DNA of 64,000 bases from E44-bin89 sp034409565 (GTDB taxonomy: Bacteria > Chloroflexota > Dehalococcoidia > Dehalococcoidales > RBG-16-60-22): assembly GCA_034409565.1 (NCBI GenBank), contig DAOUMS010000001.1, positions 124,001 through 188,000 of the forward strand. The letters run 5' to 3'. Of the stretch, positions 55,713-63,468 are shown in pieces. The first letter of the stretch is position 1. Every line of letters begins with the position of its first letter. Under the pieces are notes generated by a model. That model worked only from the letters and a program-made list of their open reading frames with translations. It searched no databases and had not been told where the DNA came from. The translations under genes and the position numbers were made by a program.

Positions 55713-56858
55713 ATGGCAAAGTCAAGTTTTGTGGCGAATCCAGCCAAAATTAAAGTTATTGGCTTGGGTGGTGGCGGCAGCAATGCGATAACCCGCATGG
55801 TCAGGGAAGAAATCCAGGGTGGGGAATTCATTGCCATGAATACCGATGCCCAGGCCTTGGCGGTTACGGAAGCTCCAATAAGGGTTCAGCTTGGCGAGAA
55901 ACTGACCAGAGGGCTAGGTGTTGGTGGTGACCATAACCTGGGCCAGAAAGCTGCTGAAGAGAGCCGTGACGAATTGCAGGACCTGGTTGGCGGTGCGGAT
56001 ATGGTATTTGTCACCTGTGGCATGGGTGGCGGCACCGGCACCGGCGCTGCGTCTGTCGTGGCCGAGATAGCCAAGCAGAGTGGCGCCCTGACCATTGCCG
56101 TAGTCACCAAGCCGTTCGGCTTTGAAGGTGTGAACCGCACGCAAGTAGCCAATGAAGGTATCACTAGGCTGATGGGCAAGGTTGATACCCTGATAATTAT
56201 TCCCAACGACAAGCTGCTTACACTCTGCGACCAGAAGACGGGTGTGGATAGTGCCTTCAAGCTGGCCGACGATGTTCTCAGGCATGGTGTTCAGGCTATC
56301 GCTGAGGTTATCACCACTCCCGGGCTGATTAACCTGGACTTCGCCGATGTCAAAGCAATCATGAAGGACGCTGGACCGGCCTGGATGTCCATTGGCCGGG
56401 GCTCAGGCCAGAACCGTGCTGTGGAGGCTGCCAAGCAGGCCTTGGCCAGCCCGTTGCTGGATGTTTCCATCAACGGCTCAAAGGCGGTTCTCTTCAACGT
56501 GGTCGGCAGTACCAGTCTTACCTTGTTTGAGGTGAACGAGGCTGCTGACATTATCCGGCAGGCAGTAGACCCTGAGGCCAATATCATCTTCGGTGTGGCT
56601 CATGACCCGGAGATGGAAAACGATGTCCGGATTACCCTGATTGCCACCGGGTTTGTGTCCAAGCTCGGGCTGACCGGAGCCGGTCAGGAGGATGAATTGA
56701 CCCAGCTTCTCAAGGGCATCAAGAGCGAAGATGAGTTAGACGTGCCTTCGTTCCTGCGCCGTCCCATGGTCAGTCACCGGCGCCAGGCGATTACGCCGGC
56801 CATGAAACCGATGCAACCGCCACTGATGACGCCGTCTGAAAGGCAGGCAGCAAAGTAG
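55713..56858 (+). CDS. ftsZ: Cell division GTPase FtsZ
   Basis: Tubulin-like GTPase of the division ring. 381 residues: IKVIGLGGGGSNAITRMV, IAMNTDAQAL, VTCGMGGGTGTGAASVVAEIA (tubulin signature), PFGFEGVNRTQVANEGI, and a short C-terminal linker with DVPSFLRRP, the likely FtsA-binding peptide, followed by a basic, Pro/Met-rich tail. AAGGAGGGG precedes the ATG. 47 bp after ftsA. Confidence 0.97.
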   Translation: MAKSSFVANPAKIKVIGLGGGGSNAITRMVREEIQGGEFIAMNTDAQALAVTEAPIRVQLGEKLTRGLGVGGDHNLGQKAAEESRDELQDLVGGADMVFVTCGMGGGTGTGAASVVAEIAKQSGALTIAVVTKPFGFEGVNRTQVANEGITRLMGKVDTLIIIPNDKLLTLCDQKTGVDSAFKLADDVLRHGVQAIAEVITTPGLINLDFADVKAIMKDAGPAWMSIGRGSGQNRAVEAAKQALASPLLDVSINGSKAVLFNVVGSTSLTLFEVNEAADIIRQAVDPEANIIFGVAHDPEMENDVRITLIATGFVSKLGLTGAGQEDELTQLLKGIKSEDELDVPSFLRRPMVSHRRQAITPAMKPMQPPLMTPSERQAAK

Positions 56859-56956
56859 CTGGTAGCGACCGGCGTGATGTCGGTCGAAAAATAGGCACTC
56901 CCGGCGCCAAGAAGACGGCGTAAGGGCCAGCCGTTCTTGAAGCGGGGAGCAGGTAT

Positions 56957-57169
56957 ATGGTACATTATATACGGGAGCAAACAGGCGTGGCTTCAAGCGG
57001 AGTTGCAGGTTACTACAATGGAAAAGGCAAGGTCCGCAACGGCAATGGGCTCAAGTTTGCTTATTGCCCCTACTGCAATAAAAAGGGGCTGTATAAGGTG
57101 GCCCATCGGTATGAGCGCTGTCGCTGTTGCGGATTGCACCGTGTGCTATTGCCAGGGCAGGACTTCTGA
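56957..57169 (+). CDS. Small zinc-ribbon protein, function unknown
   Basis: 70 residues: a short N-terminal part, then CPYCNKKGLYKVAHRYERCRCCGLHR, read as CPYC and CRCC pairs 18 residues apart, a classic zinc ribbon with basic surroundings. It lies 98 bp after ftsZ on the same strand. GGGGAG is 9 nt before ATG 56957. It could bind nucleic acid; no family recognised. Confidence 0.65.
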   Translation: MVHYIREQTGVASSGVAGYYNGKGKVRNGNGLKFAYCPYCNKKGLYKVAHRYERCRCCGLHRVLLPGQDF

Positions 57170-57234
57170 TTATCTGAATCTCTGGAGATAGAATACTTGC
57201 CGGCCAATAACCGGTTGGCCGCGATGGCGTTTTG

Positions 57235-57263
57235 TTGACAATTGTTTTCACAGTCTTTATCCT
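57235..57263 (+). promoter_or_regulatory. Promoter of rsmD-coaD
   Basis: TTGACA (57235-57240), 17-bp spacer, TATCCT (57258-57263). A GGCCAA/TTGGCC inverted repeat lies just upstream (57202-57220) and may end the previous transcript, though without a long T run. Confidence 0.55.
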
Positions 57264-57321
57264 AATTATGTGACGCTGCTAACACGGCAGACGTTGAATC
57301 AGAAATGGTTCCATATTAGGC

Positions 57322-57876
57322 ATGCGAGTCATTGCCGGTAAAGCGAAAGGGCACCAGCTCAGGTTCCCCAGAGGAACCACCACCCGTCCCGCGACAGATT
57401 TGGTCAAGGGAGCGATTTTTTCCATTCTGGATAACATGGCTGACGATTGGTCGCAGGTACTTGACCTGTTTTCCGGTAGCGGGCAACTCGGTATAGAGGC
57501 GTTAAGCCGTGGCGCGGGCTGGGTTGACTTTGTTGAAAGGGAACCACGGTGTTGTGCTATAATAAAACAAAATCTGGAAAAGACAGGTTTTTCAAATCAA
57601 GCGCATGTTTATTGTTGCAGCATCACCAAAGCACTTTCCTTTCTGGACAAGGAGTACAATATCATTCTGATGGACCCTCCTTATTCTGATTCTTCAATCG
57701 GGAATTTGATAACTCAGCTGGCCGAATCCAGGCTGGTCGGTAATCGCTCGGTAGTCGTGGTGACGCACTCATCTCTCCTGCCCTTTGCTACTGCCTATGG
57801 TGCTCTGGGCTTGGTTAAGGAGCACCGTCACGGTGATAGCTGTATTGCTGTGTTCCACAAAGGAGGTACATCGTGA
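57322..57876 (+). CDS. rsmD: 16S rRNA (guanine-966-N2)-methyltransferase RsmD
   Basis: 184 residues of a Rossmann methyltransferase: MRVIAGKAKGHQLRFPRGTTTRPATDLVKGAIFSIL (family N-terminus), VLDLFSGSGQLGIEALSRGA (SAM loop), and the catalytic NIILMDPPY. It acts on 16S rRNA in the 30S subunit. Coupled to coaD by a 4-nt overlap, the usual arrangement. Confidence 0.96.
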   Translation: MRVIAGKAKGHQLRFPRGTTTRPATDLVKGAIFSILDNMADDWSQVLDLFSGSGQLGIEALSRGAGWVDFVEREPRCCAIIKQNLEKTGFSNQAHVYCCSITKALSFLDKEYNIILMDPPYSDSSIGNLITQLAESRLVGNRSVVVVTHSSLLPFATAYGALGLVKEHRHGDSCIAVFHKGGTS

Positions 57877-58358
57877 CCGTAGCCGTTTATCCGGGGACTT
57901 TTGACCCGATTACCAATGGCCACCTTGATATCGTACGGCGGGCGGCCAAATTATTTGACCGCATAATCATCGGCGTGTACGAAAAATCAAACAAGCACCT
58001 CATCTTCAGCACTGAGGAGCGGGTGGAACTGGTCAGACGGGCAGTGGCCAGTATATCAAACGTTGAGGTAAAATCGTTCAGCGGGCTGACGGTTGATTTT
58101 ACCCGGAAAGAAAAAGCCCAGGTCATGATTCGTGGCCTGAGGATGAATGCCGATTTTGAAAAAGAATTTGAGATGGCGTTAATGAATCGCAAGCTGGCTC
58201 CTGACCTGGACCTGTTCTGCCTGATGGCCAGCCAGGAGTATCAGTTTCTCAGTTCCAGCCTGCTGAAAGAGGTAGCTCGGCTGAAGGGTAATATCAACGA
58301 CCTCGTGCCAGAGCATGTGGCTGAAGCCCTGCGAAATAAAGTTAACAGTGCCATGTAA
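57873..58358 (+). CDS. coaD: Phosphopantetheine adenylyltransferase
   Basis: Fourth step of coenzyme A synthesis. 161 residues: AVYPGTFDPITNGHLDIVRRAAKLFD with the TxGH-type nucleotidyl motif, IRGLRMNADFEKEFEMALMNRKLAPDLD, and SSSLLKEVARLKGNINDLVP. Start GTG 57873 with GGAGGT upstream, inside the end of rsmD. Confidence 0.97.
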   Translation: MTVAVYPGTFDPITNGHLDIVRRAAKLFDRIIIGVYEKSNKHLIFSTEERVELVRRAVASISNVEVKSFSGLTVDFTRKEKAQVMIRGLRMNADFEKEFEMALMNRKLAPDLDLFCLMASQEYQFLSSSLLKEVARLKGNINDLVPEHVAEALRNKVNSAM

Positions 58359-58424
58359 TTGCTGAATTGGATATCTAGCTTTTTTATCCAAATTTGCTAT
58401 TCTGGTAGAAAAGGAGGTAGATGT

Positions 58425-58691
58425 ATGGCGTACAAGATTACCGAGGAGTGCATAAGCTGTGGGGCTTGTGAACCGGAGTGTCCGAACCAGGCCATCAGCG
58501 AAGGGGAGACCATCTACGTGATTGACCCCAATAAGTGCACCGAATGTGTTGGCTCCCATGAATCCTCGCGCTGCGCTGAGGTTTGCCCGGTTGATGCCTG
58601 CGTGCCTGATCCGGCGCACAAGGAAGGCCGCGAGCAGCTTCTGGAAAAGTGGAAGAAGCTGCATCCGGGAGAAACGCCGTCCGGTACCTAG
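58425..58691 (+). CDS. 2[4Fe-4S] ferredoxin (YfhL-like)
   Basis: 88 residues from ATG 58425 with AGGAGGT 7 nt upstream; a longer frame from 58359 has a non-coding-like leader. MAYKITEECISCGACEPECP holds the first CxxCxxCxxxCP set; the second is CTECVGSHESSRCAEVCPVDAC, with the longer spacing between the second and third Cys typical of the Alvin/YfhL class. Soluble low-potential electron carrier; its partner is not nearby. Confidence 0.92.
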   Translation: MAYKITEECISCGACEPECPNQAISEGETIYVIDPNKCTECVGSHESSRCAEVCPVDACVPDPAHKEGREQLLEKWKKLHPGETPSGT

Positions 58692-58728
58692 CGTTAACTT
58701 AACGTAATATCACATACCGGTAATTGGA

Positions 58729-58773
58729 GAAAAAGGGGGCTACGGCCGGTTGCTTCTGTATGGCGTAGCCCCC
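58729..58773 (-). terminator. Rho-independent terminator after cvpA-like gene
   Basis: GGGGGCTACG (58735-58744) pairs with CGTAGCCCCC (58764-58773). On the minus strand the hairpin is followed by TTTTT (58730-58734), so it ends the minus transcript; the ferredoxin transcript on the plus strand may also stop there less efficiently. Confidence 0.75.
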
Positions 58774-58812
58774 ATATCTAAATCTTTGCTTTCTGCGGTG
58801 GCTAATTTTCTC

Positions 58813-59301
58813 TTACTGGAAAAAAGAGCGCACCGAGTCGAATTCCCCGGGCAACAGCGCCAGCACCATAGGGAAACCGTCCAGCAGAAAGGTGGCCAGG
58901 GCTGATTCCGCAATCGGGTCAGATATGCCCAGGAATTTGGTCCAGATGGCCAGCAGAGCACCGCAGAATATGCCACCCATTATCAGGCCCAGAAGTGCCC
59001 CACCCAGCCGGTTTACCCAGCCCAGCAGTACGATTGAGGCCAGCCACTTCAGCACGCCGGCAATGACACTCATTACGAGCATAACCAGGACGAGTATGAT
59101 GGCGAAGGCCACCACCCGTGCCAGCGTCTCCTGGGGTATGAAGGTGAGATTTTCCGCCAGGCCAGCGTAGAAACGCCCGGCCAGAACGACGCCGACGATT
59201 ACCCCGACCAGCGTTAATACGGCCTTGATGATGCCAATTCTCAGACCGATGAGGGTGGCGATGCCGATTATCACCAGAAGTGCGATGTCAAGCCAGCTCA
59301 T
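58813..59301 (-). CDS. CvpA-family membrane protein
   Basis: 162 residues with four hydrophobic segments (about 5-24, 28-48, 62-88, 100-122). The start MSWLDIALLVIIGIATLIGLRIGIIK and the second-half LGWVNRLGGALLGLIMGGIFCGAL are typical of CvpA (colicin V production) proteins, whose molecular role is unclear. It follows the ABC export genes by 46 bp on the same strand. Confidence 0.9.
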   Translation of the reverse strand: MSWLDIALLVIIGIATLIGLRIGIIKAVLTLVGVIVGVVLAGRFYAGLAENLTFIPQETLARVVAFAIILVLVMLVMSVIAGVLKWLASIVLLGWVNRLGGALLGLIMGGIFCGALLAIWTKFLGISDPIAESALATFLLDGFPMVLALLPGEFDSVRSFFQ

Positions 59302-59347
59302 GGTTATTCAGTCCTTCGCCGTGTCGCTGTTTATACCCTTATTATTA

Positions 59348-60598
59348 TCATTCATAGTGCAGCGCGTCAATAGGGTTGAGCCGGGCGGCCCTCATTGCCG
59401 GGTACAGTCCGGAGGCAAGCCCGATGATTAACGAGACCATGAAGGCCAGCATGATGATGTCGATAGAGACAGTCGCGGCCAGTTTGAAACCGCCGATATC
59501 TATCTGTGAGATTATCCAGGACAGGAGCCAGCCGCCGGCGACACCGATACCGCCGCCGGCAAGACCCATCGTGGCGGCCTCAATGAGGAATTGGATCAGG
59601 ATATCGCGTCTCTTGGCCCCCACCGCTTTGCGGATGCCTATCTCCCGTGTTCGCTCCGTGACCGAAACGAGCATAATGTTCATGATGCCGATGCTGCCGA
59701 CAACCAGCGATATGCTGGCGATGGCACCCAGAACGATAGAGAATACCGCCGTTACCTGACCGACAATTTCCATGACCTGCTCCTGGCTGACCACGGCGAA
59801 ATCATCCTTATCATCGCTCTTCAGATTGTGACGACGGCGCAGAATGGACTCAATCTCCTCGGTGACTACCTCCCTGTCTGCCGTGTCGGACAGCTGGAAG
59901 TTTATGGAAGCCACGGCATCCTGGCCGGTGGCGGTCTGCTGGGGGAACAGGCGCGCCTGATAGGTGGTGATGGGTACAATCACCACTTCATCAAAACTGA
60001 CGCCAAACATGGCGCCGCCTTTGGCTTCCAGCACCCCGATGACAGTAAACCGCTGCTTCTTCATCTTTACCTGTTTCCCCACCGCGTCCTCGTCACCGAA
60101 CAGGTCTTCGACGATATCGCTGCCCAGCACCACCACGTTGGCCCGTTGTGCTACGTGATGTTCGGTAAAGAACTGACCTGAGGCTATGGAATATCGCATC
60201 ACTTCCAGGTACTCGGGAGTGGCGCCATGGAGCAGTCCGCTCTTGGTCTCGCTGCCGGCGGTTACGGTGATGAAATTCTCATTTACCGGGGCGATATTTT
60301 CGATACCATCTATATTTTCCAGGGCACGGGCATCATCCATAGTCAGCGTTGGTAGCGCATATGCCGGGGACATGGAGAAGCCTCCCTCCACTTCGGGGTT
60401 GCTGGGCATTATGCTGAGCACATTTGTGCCTAGTTGTTCATAAGCGGCGGCAATGGAGGCTTCAGCGCCTCTGGCCACTGACATAAGGGTAATGACTGAC
60501 CCCACGCCGATGATGATGCCGAGCATGGTCAGCGAGGACCGCAGCTTGTTGGCGAATAACGACCTGATGGCAATGACCACAGAATCTATTAACTTCAC
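59348..60598 (-). CDS. MacB-like ABC transporter permease
   Basis: 416 residues: an N-terminal membrane helix, a large extracytoplasmic MacB_PCD domain (about 45-245), and three C-terminal helices of the FtsX type (IVLGAIASISLVVGSIGIMNIMLVSVTERTREIGIRKAVGAKRRDI, LEAATMG-type loop, SGLYPAMRAARLNPIDALHYE). Start GTG 60598 with AGGAG upstream. Forms an exporter with the adjacent ATPase and adaptor; substrate may be a peptide or antibiotic. Confidence 0.94.
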   Translation of the reverse strand: MKLIDSVVIAIRSLFANKLRSSLTMLGIIIGVGSVITLMSVARGAEASIAAAYEQLGTNVLSIMPSNPEVEGGFSMSPAYALPTLTMDDARALENIDGIENIAPVNENFITVTAGSETKSGLLHGATPEYLEVMRYSIASGQFFTEHHVAQRANVVVLGSDIVEDLFGDEDAVGKQVKMKKQRFTVIGVLEAKGGAMFGVSFDEVVIVPITTYQARLFPQQTATGQDAVASINFQLSDTADREVVTEEIESILRRRHNLKSDDKDDFAVVSQEQVMEIVGQVTAVFSIVLGAIASISLVVGSIGIMNIMLVSVTERTREIGIRKAVGAKRRDILIQFLIEAATMGLAGGGIGVAGGWLLSWIISQIDIGGFKLAATVSIDIIMLAFMVSLIIGLASGLYPAMRAARLNPIDALHYE

Positions 60599-60625
60599 CT
60601 ATATCTCCTGCCGTTTAATATTCCA

Positions 60626-61339
60626 TCAAATGCCAATATCTTTTCGTTTGCGTATCGTTTTATCGTTGTGGGTGACTTTTTCGTCACTGACAATCTTGCC
60701 GTCCAGTAAACGTATTATGCGCTGGGCTTGGGTGGCCACGTCCATTTCATGTGTGACCAGAATCACCGTAATCCCTTCCTGGTGGAGCTTGCAGAAAATG
60801 CGGATAATCTCCGTGGTGGCGGAGCTGTCCAGATTGCCGGTGGGTTCATCCGCCAGAATGAGAGACGGCTGGTTCACCAGTGCCCGGGCAATGGCCACGC
60901 GCTGTTGCTCGCCGCCGGACAGTTCGGTGGGTTTATGGGTGGCACGTCCCCCCAGCCCCACTCTTTCCAGTGCTTCCAGACTGCTCTTGCGGCGCTGCCC
61001 ACCGCCGCTGTAGATGAGGGGCAGCTCCACGTTGGCCAGAGCTGAAACGCGGGGTAGGAGGTTGAACGTCTGGAAGACAAAGCCTATTTTCTTGTTTCTC
61101 AGCTCGGCGAGCTGGTTATCATTCAGCCGGCTGACATCCACGCCGTCCAGCATATATCTACCGGTGGTAGGTTTATCCAGAAAGCCGATGATGTTCATCA
61201 GCGTTGACTTGCCAGAGCCGGAGGCACCAATGATGGCCACCATCTCACCCTGCTTGATGGCCAGGTCGATTCCCCGGAGAGCGGGCACCTCAACCTTACC
61301 CATCCGGTAGATTTTGGCGATGTTCTCAAGCTTTATCAC
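60626..61339 (-). CDS. MacB/LolD-type ABC transporter ATPase
   Basis: 237 residues: MVAIIGASGSGKSTLMNIIGFLDKPT (Walker A), the Q loop in FVFQTFNLLPRVSALANVELPL, signature LSGGEQQRVAIARALVNQPSLILADEPTGNLDS (Walker B), and H loop VILVTHEMD. Start GTG 61339 with AGGAG upstream. Couples ATP hydrolysis to the permease encoded 27 bp downstream. Confidence 0.96.
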   Translation of the reverse strand: MIKLENIAKIYRMGKVEVPALRGIDLAIKQGEMVAIIGASGSGKSTLMNIIGFLDKPTTGRYMLDGVDVSRLNDNQLAELRNKKIGFVFQTFNLLPRVSALANVELPLIYSGGGQRRKSSLEALERVGLGGRATHKPTELSGGEQQRVAIARALVNQPSLILADEPTGNLDSSATTEIIRIFCKLHQEGITVILVTHEMDVATQAQRIIRLLDGKIVSDEKVTHNDKTIRKRKDIGI

Positions 61340-61390
61340 TTCGTGCTCCTAATTTTCACGGTCAATATAAGCCATGCCTGGTTGTGCCTG

Positions 61391-62797
61391 CTACCGTTTG
61401 CCAGTGGCCAGGACGGTTTCACCAGCTTTTAGGCCGCTGACGATTTCCGCATCGAAACCGTTGCTGATGCCGACCACCACCGGTCTTTCTTCCAGTTCCT
61501 TGCCAACGACGACGTTGACGATGGTGTTACCCTCGCTATCTTTGCTGATGGCGCGGTCCGGCACCAACAGGACATCAGTGCGGCTGGCCAGAACGATATC
61601 GGTCTCGGCACTCATGCCGACCCTGATGCCCGAGCCCTCGGGTACATCAAGCTCGATTTTAACGTTGAAGACGATGACGCCGCCGACCTCAAGCGGCAGC
61701 GGGTAGATGGTGGCGACCACGCCGTCGAACTCTTTGTCGGGCAGGGCATCAAGGGTTATGATTACCTCTTGGCCCACCTCCATGTCAGGAATATCTATTT
61801 CATCCACTTCCACGACTAGTTCCATGCTGGTGGGGTCAATCAGGCGCATAATCTGTGTGGGTGCCATCGTTGGCGACGGTATCATATCACCTTCTTCGGC
61901 AGTGACGCTGGCCACTATGCCGTCAAAGGGGGCGACGAGGGTCGCCTCGTTCAGGTCTTTATTCGCCTGTTCCACGGAATTTCTGGCCAGTGCCACTGAC
62001 TGTCTGGCCTGCTCAACGGCCGCTTTCGCCGCTTCTACCTGCAGTTCTTTCAGGTCAATGTCCTGGTTCAGCTTATCAAGGTTTTTCTGGGCCTGGGTTT
62101 CAGCCAGTTCGGCAGCCTCCAGTTGCATCCTGGCGATGGCTACCTCCTCGGTGTCATAGGCGTTTCTTTTGGCGTCCAGCACTGCCTCGGCAGCTGCCAG
62201 CCTAGCCTGTGCGTAGATAATCGTGGCATCGGGCAGGTTCTGCTCCAGTGCGTACTGCAGAAAGGCCTCGGCGTTGTCCACATCTTTCTGCGCGGTTTCA
62301 ATATCCGGCCAGGTGTATATGTCGCGGGTTTCATCAAGGTAGTGCTCAGCTGACCTGACGTCTATCTGCGCGTTGAACAGGGCCAGTTCCAGAGTATCCT
62401 GCTGGTCGATGACATTATCAAGGTCATATTCGGCGGTTTTCTGGCTCAACTCTGCCTGGGTGAGGGTGACTTCGGTCTGGGTAAGCGCATATTCAGCCTG
62501 TTCCTTGGCCAGCTCCAGGGAATCAATGTCAAGCTCGGCCAGAATGTCACCCTTGGTCACCCGGTCGCCCTTCTCCACGTATATCCTGGCGATGCGGCCA
62601 CCGCTGCTAAAGCTCAAATTCGCATCCGTTGCCGTCTCAATATTGCCACTGCCGCTGACGGTAACCAGCAGGTCTCCCTTTTCCACCTCAGCATACTTTT
62701 CTACCTCCGTTTCCGTCTCGCCCAGGGGGTTGCAGGCGGTAACCGTGGTCAGGACGAGCAGTATTAAAAAAGCGGCGATGATTCTTAACTTCTTCAT
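61391..62797 (-). CDS. Membrane-fusion (HlyD/MacA-like) lipoprotein
   Basis: 468 residues from ATG 62797 (GGAGG 7 nt upstream). A lipoprotein signal (MKKLRIIAAFLILLVLTTVTAC) is followed by a biotinyl/lipoyl half-motif (LLVTVSGSGNIETATDANLSF, VEKGDRVTKGDILAELD), a very long alpha-helical hairpin (about 100-290), the second lipoyl half (NEATLVAPFDGIVASVTAEEGDMI) and beta-barrel domains. The longer frame to 62833 is less likely. Periplasm-side partner of the ABC exporter. Confidence 0.94.
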   Translation of the reverse strand: MKKLRIIAAFLILLVLTTVTACNPLGETETEVEKYAEVEKGDLLVTVSGSGNIETATDANLSFSSGGRIARIYVEKGDRVTKGDILAELDIDSLELAKEQAEYALTQTEVTLTQAELSQKTAEYDLDNVIDQQDTLELALFNAQIDVRSAEHYLDETRDIYTWPDIETAQKDVDNAEAFLQYALEQNLPDATIIYAQARLAAAEAVLDAKRNAYDTEEVAIARMQLEAAELAETQAQKNLDKLNQDIDLKELQVEAAKAAVEQARQSVALARNSVEQANKDLNEATLVAPFDGIVASVTAEEGDMIPSPTMAPTQIMRLIDPTSMELVVEVDEIDIPDMEVGQEVIITLDALPDKEFDGVVATIYPLPLEVGGVIVFNVKIELDVPEGSGIRVGMSAETDIVLASRTDVLLVPDRAISKDSEGNTIVNVVVGKELEERPVVVGISNGFDAEIVSGLKAGETVLATGKR

Positions 62798-62829
62798 GCT
62801 GTGCCTCCAGGTAAAAAATACATAATACC

Positions 62830-63333
62830 TCACTCACGACCTTGTTTTACCACTTGGGCACCCTTCTGGTGTTCTTTTTCCCATCTTGCCAGCAGGGTAG
62901 GGAACTCCTGTTCCAGAAAAGTATACACATCAAGCATCTCCTCCAGCCATTTCCTGGTGACCAGAGTTTTAGCACCGAGCAACTCCAGCCCGTGTTCGGC
63001 GAGCTGCCGCACCATCCTGATTTCACCGGTAAGCCCGCGACCTATCATATGCTGCCAGGCATCGGAGCGCAGCCGGAAATAGTCATGTCTGACTCCGGGC
63101 AGGCTGAGGCGCTCGATGAGGCCGAGCTGGATGAGGAGACGGGTCATGGTGCTGATGGACCCTTTACTGGCCATTAGGGCTTCGGTAAGCTGTTCCATTG
63201 ACTGGTGTGGGGGGTCGGAAACGAGCAGCCAGCCCAGAATGCGGCCGGCCATGCGGGGAATGCCGGTCTGCTCGAAGACAATACCGACTTCCTCGGCAAA
63301 CTGTTTTTCTCCTGCCTGGAGCTTGCTCTTCAT
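62830..63333 (-). CDS. GbsR/MarR-type transcriptional regulator
   Basis: 167 residues: winged-helix domain (about 28-95; RMAGRILGWLLVSDPPHQSMEQLTEALMASKGSISTMTRLLIQLGLIERLSLPG, read in parts) and a helical C-terminus for dimerisation (ARWEKEHQKGAQ). It heads the adaptor-ATPase-permease operon and probably represses it and itself; TATAG/CTATA inverted repeats overlap its promoter. Confidence 0.9.
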   Translation of the reverse strand: MKSKLQAGEKQFAEEVGIVFEQTGIPRMAGRILGWLLVSDPPHQSMEQLTEALMASKGSISTMTRLLIQLGLIERLSLPGVRHDYFRLRSDAWQHMIGRGLTGEIRMVRQLAEHGLELLGAKTLVTRKWLEEMLDVYTFLEQEFPTLLARWEKEHQKGAQVVKQGRE

Positions 63334-63365
63334 TCCACGTTCCTCAGCACTATTTTATAGTCTAT

Positions 63366-63394
63366 ATTATAATGTGTATAGAACGTTTTGTCAA
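63366..63394 (-). promoter_or_regulatory. Consensus promoter of the ABC export operon
   Basis: Minus strand TTGACA (63389-63394), exactly 17 bp, TATAAT (63366-63371). TCTATA and TATAGA flank the -10 as an inverted repeat, and TATAGACTATA follows it. Confidence 0.88.
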
Positions 63395-63468
63395 GACTGA
63401 ACATATAAAATATTAAAAATTTAATGAAAATTTAACCGAAACAGGGTGAGGAACGGTAATGAAGCGGG

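Noticed and set aside
58740..58976. A 78-codon minus-strand frame
   Set aside because: Overlaps the terminator and the end of the CvpA-like gene in another frame.
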